Assembly: GCA_944470555.2 (NCBI GenBank)
Contig: OX104134.1
Location: 73,464,678-73,528,677 of the forward strand
DNA length: 64,000 bases
Reading direction: 5' to 3'
Source: Heterobilharzia americana
Taxonomy: Eukaryota > Platyhelminthes > Trematoda > Strigeidida > Schistosomatidae
The notes beneath the pieces are model-generated. The model saw only the letters and a list, made by a program, of their open reading frames with translations, did not search any database and was not told where the DNA came from. Numbering within the stretch: position 1 is the first letter of the stretch; the number at the start of each line of letters is the position of its first letter. The position numbers and the translations under genes are program-made. Shown here piece by piece: positions 61,375 to 64,000 of this stretch.

Positions 61375-62960
61375 ATGGGCCGACCACTTCAAGAAGCTCT
61401 TGAATCGACCACCACCACCACCACCACCACACCACCACCACCTGCACTTCGTCCAGAAACACCACCTACAGCCGTTGAACTACAAGTGAACATAAATCCT
61501 CCAACAAAAGTGGAAGTCCTGAACGCCATAAAGCTACTGAAATGCGGGAAAGCAGCAGGACCAGATGGAATTCCTTCAGAAGCAATGAGAACAGACGCAA
61601 AGACAACAGCGGACATGCTCACACCACTATTGCAGAAAGTCTGGAAGGAAGGGAAGGTACCTGGCGATTGGAAGAAGGGTTACCTTGTCAAACTCCCGAA
61701 GAAGGGAGACCTCAGTGTTCGCAAGAACTGGCGCGGAATCACTCTCCTGTCCACCCAAACCAAGTAAAATATTAAGCCGCATCATCCTGGAGAGGCTAAA
61801 AGATGCACTGAGTTCAACACTACGACCGGAACAGGTAGGCTTCAGGAAGTACAAATCATGTGCGGACCAAATTGCAACGCTTCGCATCATCATAGAACAT
61901 ATTATAGAATGGCAGTCACCTCTCCACCTCAACTTCATCGACTTTGAGAAGGCCTTTGACAGCGTCGACCGAAAAGCAATTTGGAAACTGCTTCAATACT
62001 ACGGAATACCGCAAACCTTTATCAGCCTCATTCAACAACTATATGAAGATGCCACATGCCAAGTGATCCACAATGGAAAACTCAATGACGCCTTTGAAGT
62101 GAAGACAGGAGTGGAACAAGGTTGCCTACTATCCCCCATGATATTCCTGATTGTGGTCGACTGGATCATGCAACAAAACAGTGAGGAGCAAGAAGAGGGG
62201 GATACGCTGGACCGCGGAAAGGAACCCAGAAGATTTAGATTTCGCCGATGACTTATGTCTCGTGTCACAGAAACTGGAGGATCCACAGGCGAAAACTAGC
62301 GAGTTGGCATAGGAGGCATGGCAGCGAAGACGGGACTTCAGGTGAATATAGAGTAGACAGAGGTAAACAAGATACCCAACCAACAACAACAACAAGCTCC
62401 AATCACCATCAACGGGAGAAACTTAAAGAAAGTAACCTCCTCCACCTATCTAGGCAGCACCGTTTCAACTACAGGCGGCAAAGACAAGGATGTCAAAGTC
62501 AGAATCAGAAAAGCAAGACAGGCGTTCATTGACCTGAAACCAGTGTGGAGATCGTCTGCACTCAGCATGTGGAACAATATCCGGATTTTCAGCACCAACG
62601 TCAAGTCAGTGCTTCTGTATGGTTCAGAGACTTGGCGCGTTACAAAAGGGATTTCCAATAAACTACAGACATTCATCAACAACTGCTTATGCTCGCTACT
62701 GAAGATCAGATGGCCAGACTAACAGGAATAAGCAACAAGGAACTCTGGGAACGAACCAACCAAGAACCTATCACCCAACAAATATGCAGAAGGAAGTGGA
62801 GATGGATTGGGCATACACTGAGAAGGCCGGCTGGGGACATCACGCGTCAGGCCCTCGAGTGGAACCCCTATGGGAAGTGACGAGTTGGACGTCCGAGGGT
62901 GACATGGAGGAGATCGTGCGAGGAGGAAATGAGAGCTTTTGGGCTGTCGTGGAGCCAGGT
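61375..62960 (+). pseudogene. RTE-like LINE reverse transcriptase and C-terminal region
   Basis: In order: [47 protein letters not shown] (61,375-61,767); then, in another frame, EQVGFRKYKSCADQIATLRI, NFIDFEKAFDSVDRKAIWKL and [20 protein letters not shown] (61,780-62,180). The catalytic block reads DLDFADDLCLVS at about 62,237-62,270 in a third frame, so FADD takes the place of YADD. The C-terminal part shows STYLGSTVSTTGG, VLLYGSETWRVT and [17 protein letters not shown]. Confidence 0.88.
61408..61442. repeat. (ACC)n short tandem repeat
   Basis: About 11 ACC units with one break, inside the RTE-like LINE upstream of its RT. Confidence 0.9.
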
Positions 62961-63061
62961 TCAAAAGATTTCAGAGAACAGAGTGGAATGGAGACGTGCT
63001 ACTGAAGCCCTATGTTCCACTGGGAACCGAAGGGACCAATAGTAGTAAAATAAATAAACTC

Positions 63062-64000
63062 CCATCTTGTTTCCACTTTATTCCGCTTTCCAACATCTCT
63101 CATTCCCCTTCACTATTTTCTTATTCATAGGTAAATTAGATTGCATTGACTACTGAATTTATATGTGGGAAGCAATTATGTATATGTTCCGGTTTCAACA
63201 CTGTAAGCGTGTTGTCTAAATATCGAAACCATATTTTTGAACCTGGATTAAATTTTTCTCCAGCCATCCGATCCCAATTATCCATAAATATGTCAGCCAC
63301 AATAGGAGATATTGGTGATCCCATGAAAACTCCTTCAGTTTGTTTGCATATTTTATTCTGGAACCCAAATAATGTGGAGGTTAGGCATAGCTGTACTCCT
63401 AGAACGATGTCACTACTGGTACCTTAGTTCGTCGTGTAAGCTCATGGTTGTGATTAAGCTTGTTTCTAACTGCTTCCAGCGCCATGCTGATCGGTATACT
63501 GGTATACAAACTAACTATTTTTTCATCGTCATCTAAGTGCATGTCATCTAATCTGTGCTTCAAGTCATAAGAGTTAACTTAGAACGGTTTCTAATTGGAC
63601 CTAGTACCATCGCTGAATATTTAGATAAGCCATAAGTAGGGGTGTTTCTAAAGTCTACTATGGGTTTAATAGGATAACTTGGTTTATGAATTTTAATAGT
63701 ACCACAAATCCCACTGGGATTGATAGTTTTCGGCATTAAATTGAATCATTTAGACTCACTTAGAAACGGCTTCATTCGGCGTATTAGATCCACCTCGATT
63801 CTTAACTTTATTCATGATAGTGTCTATTGGTTGCTTAATTTCTTCGTAAGGTCCTGTTTTCATATATTTCTTGACCTTCTGAGCATAGACTTGTTTAGTA
63901 CTACTGATGATTTAGTAATTGTCATATCGTTGGCATTTTGAAGGTCCTTCAAAGCTTCTTTTTCTGCTTTTGGTAAATTTTGTTTTGTCTTCTTCTGTCG
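63062..64000 (-). mobile_element. Penelope-like element copy 2, runs off the window
   Basis: The RT core at 63,390-63,140 shows STLFGFQNKICKQTEGVFMG, SPISPIVADIFMDNWDRM and WFRYLDNTLTVLKPEHIHN. Further upstream (63,440-64,000) come the earlier RT motifs in pieces (GTIKIHKPSYPIKPIVDFRN near 63,700-63,650, EALKDLQNAND near 63,950). The catalytic motif is YLDN instead of YxDD, as in copy 1. Its 3' end is cut off at 63,062 beside the tail of the RTE-like LINE. Stops and shifts show it is dead. Confidence 0.85.

Larger units (their letters stand above)
59850..63058 (+). mobile_element. Second RTE-like LINE family, nearly full length
   Basis: Endonuclease and RT in order on the plus strand, ending at an A-rich TAAAATAAATAAA-type tail near 63,058. 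The family resembles the [19 protein letters not shown] endonuclease-RT proteins common in trematode genomes. Several frameshifts and at least one stop are present. A (CCA)n stretch at 61,408-61,442 lies in the linker before the RT. Its tail abuts the Penelope-like copy at 63,062. Confidence 0.85.

Noticed and set aside
1..64000. CRISPR arrays, bacterial operons, riboswitches, ribosome binding sites
   Set aside because: The sequence is from an intron-bearing eukaryotic genome; no regularly spaced repeats or prokaryotic gene order were seen.

Overview
The window is animal nuclear DNA, almost certainly from a schistosome flatworm (Schistosoma or a close relative). The evidence is the mix of repeats: RTE-clade LINEs of the SR3/Perere-3 kind, a second RTE-like LINE family, a CR1-like LINE, a CsRn1/Boudicca-type Ty3/gypsy element whose Gag has a CHCC knuckle, Penelope-like elements, and SINE-like repeats related to the schistosome SMalpha hammerhead family. 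Species was not determined. There is one 500-base assembly gap (50,818-51,317).

The only host gene I can support is the orthologue of WDR47 (nemitin), a WD40 protein. It lies on the minus strand, and ten exons run from 44,363 down to a stop codon at 8,325. Splice sites and phases chain through the exons, with single-base breaks noted below. The N-terminal LisH/CTLH exons are not in the window or were not recognised. The introns are large (about 0.65 to 7.6 kb) and full of transposons.

Layout: 1-3.5 kb, old unrecognised DNA; 3.5-4.0 kb, an unclassified repeat (repeat U, second copy at 54.3-54.9 kb); 4.1-6.7 kb, a CR1-like LINE lacking its reverse transcriptase; 8.3-44.4 kb, WDR47. Its introns hold hammerhead-type SINE remnants (about 10 kb), a 290-bp inverted SINE pair (14.36-15.02 kb), five RTE copies or fragments, and a 1.4-kb unclassified repeat present twice in opposite orientation (19.8-21.2 kb and 34.4-39.7 kb). 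The second copy is split by a full-length RTE element with a 10-bp target-site duplication. From 44.7 to 64 kb there is only transposon debris: RTE fragments, Penelope-like fragments, a gypsy element on the minus strand (55.6-59.4 kb), a nearly full-length RTE-like LINE on the plus strand (59.85-63.06 kb) and another Penelope-like copy running off the end.

Three observations stand out. The 1.4-kb inverted repeats flank WDR47 exons 3-5, an arrangement that favours circular RNA or local inversion. Many reading frames, both host and transposon, are broken by single-base losses, mostly at short homopolymers; this points to consensus error more than to gene death. The full-length RTE has an open frame of about 940 codons with no ATG before the end of the first endonuclease motif.
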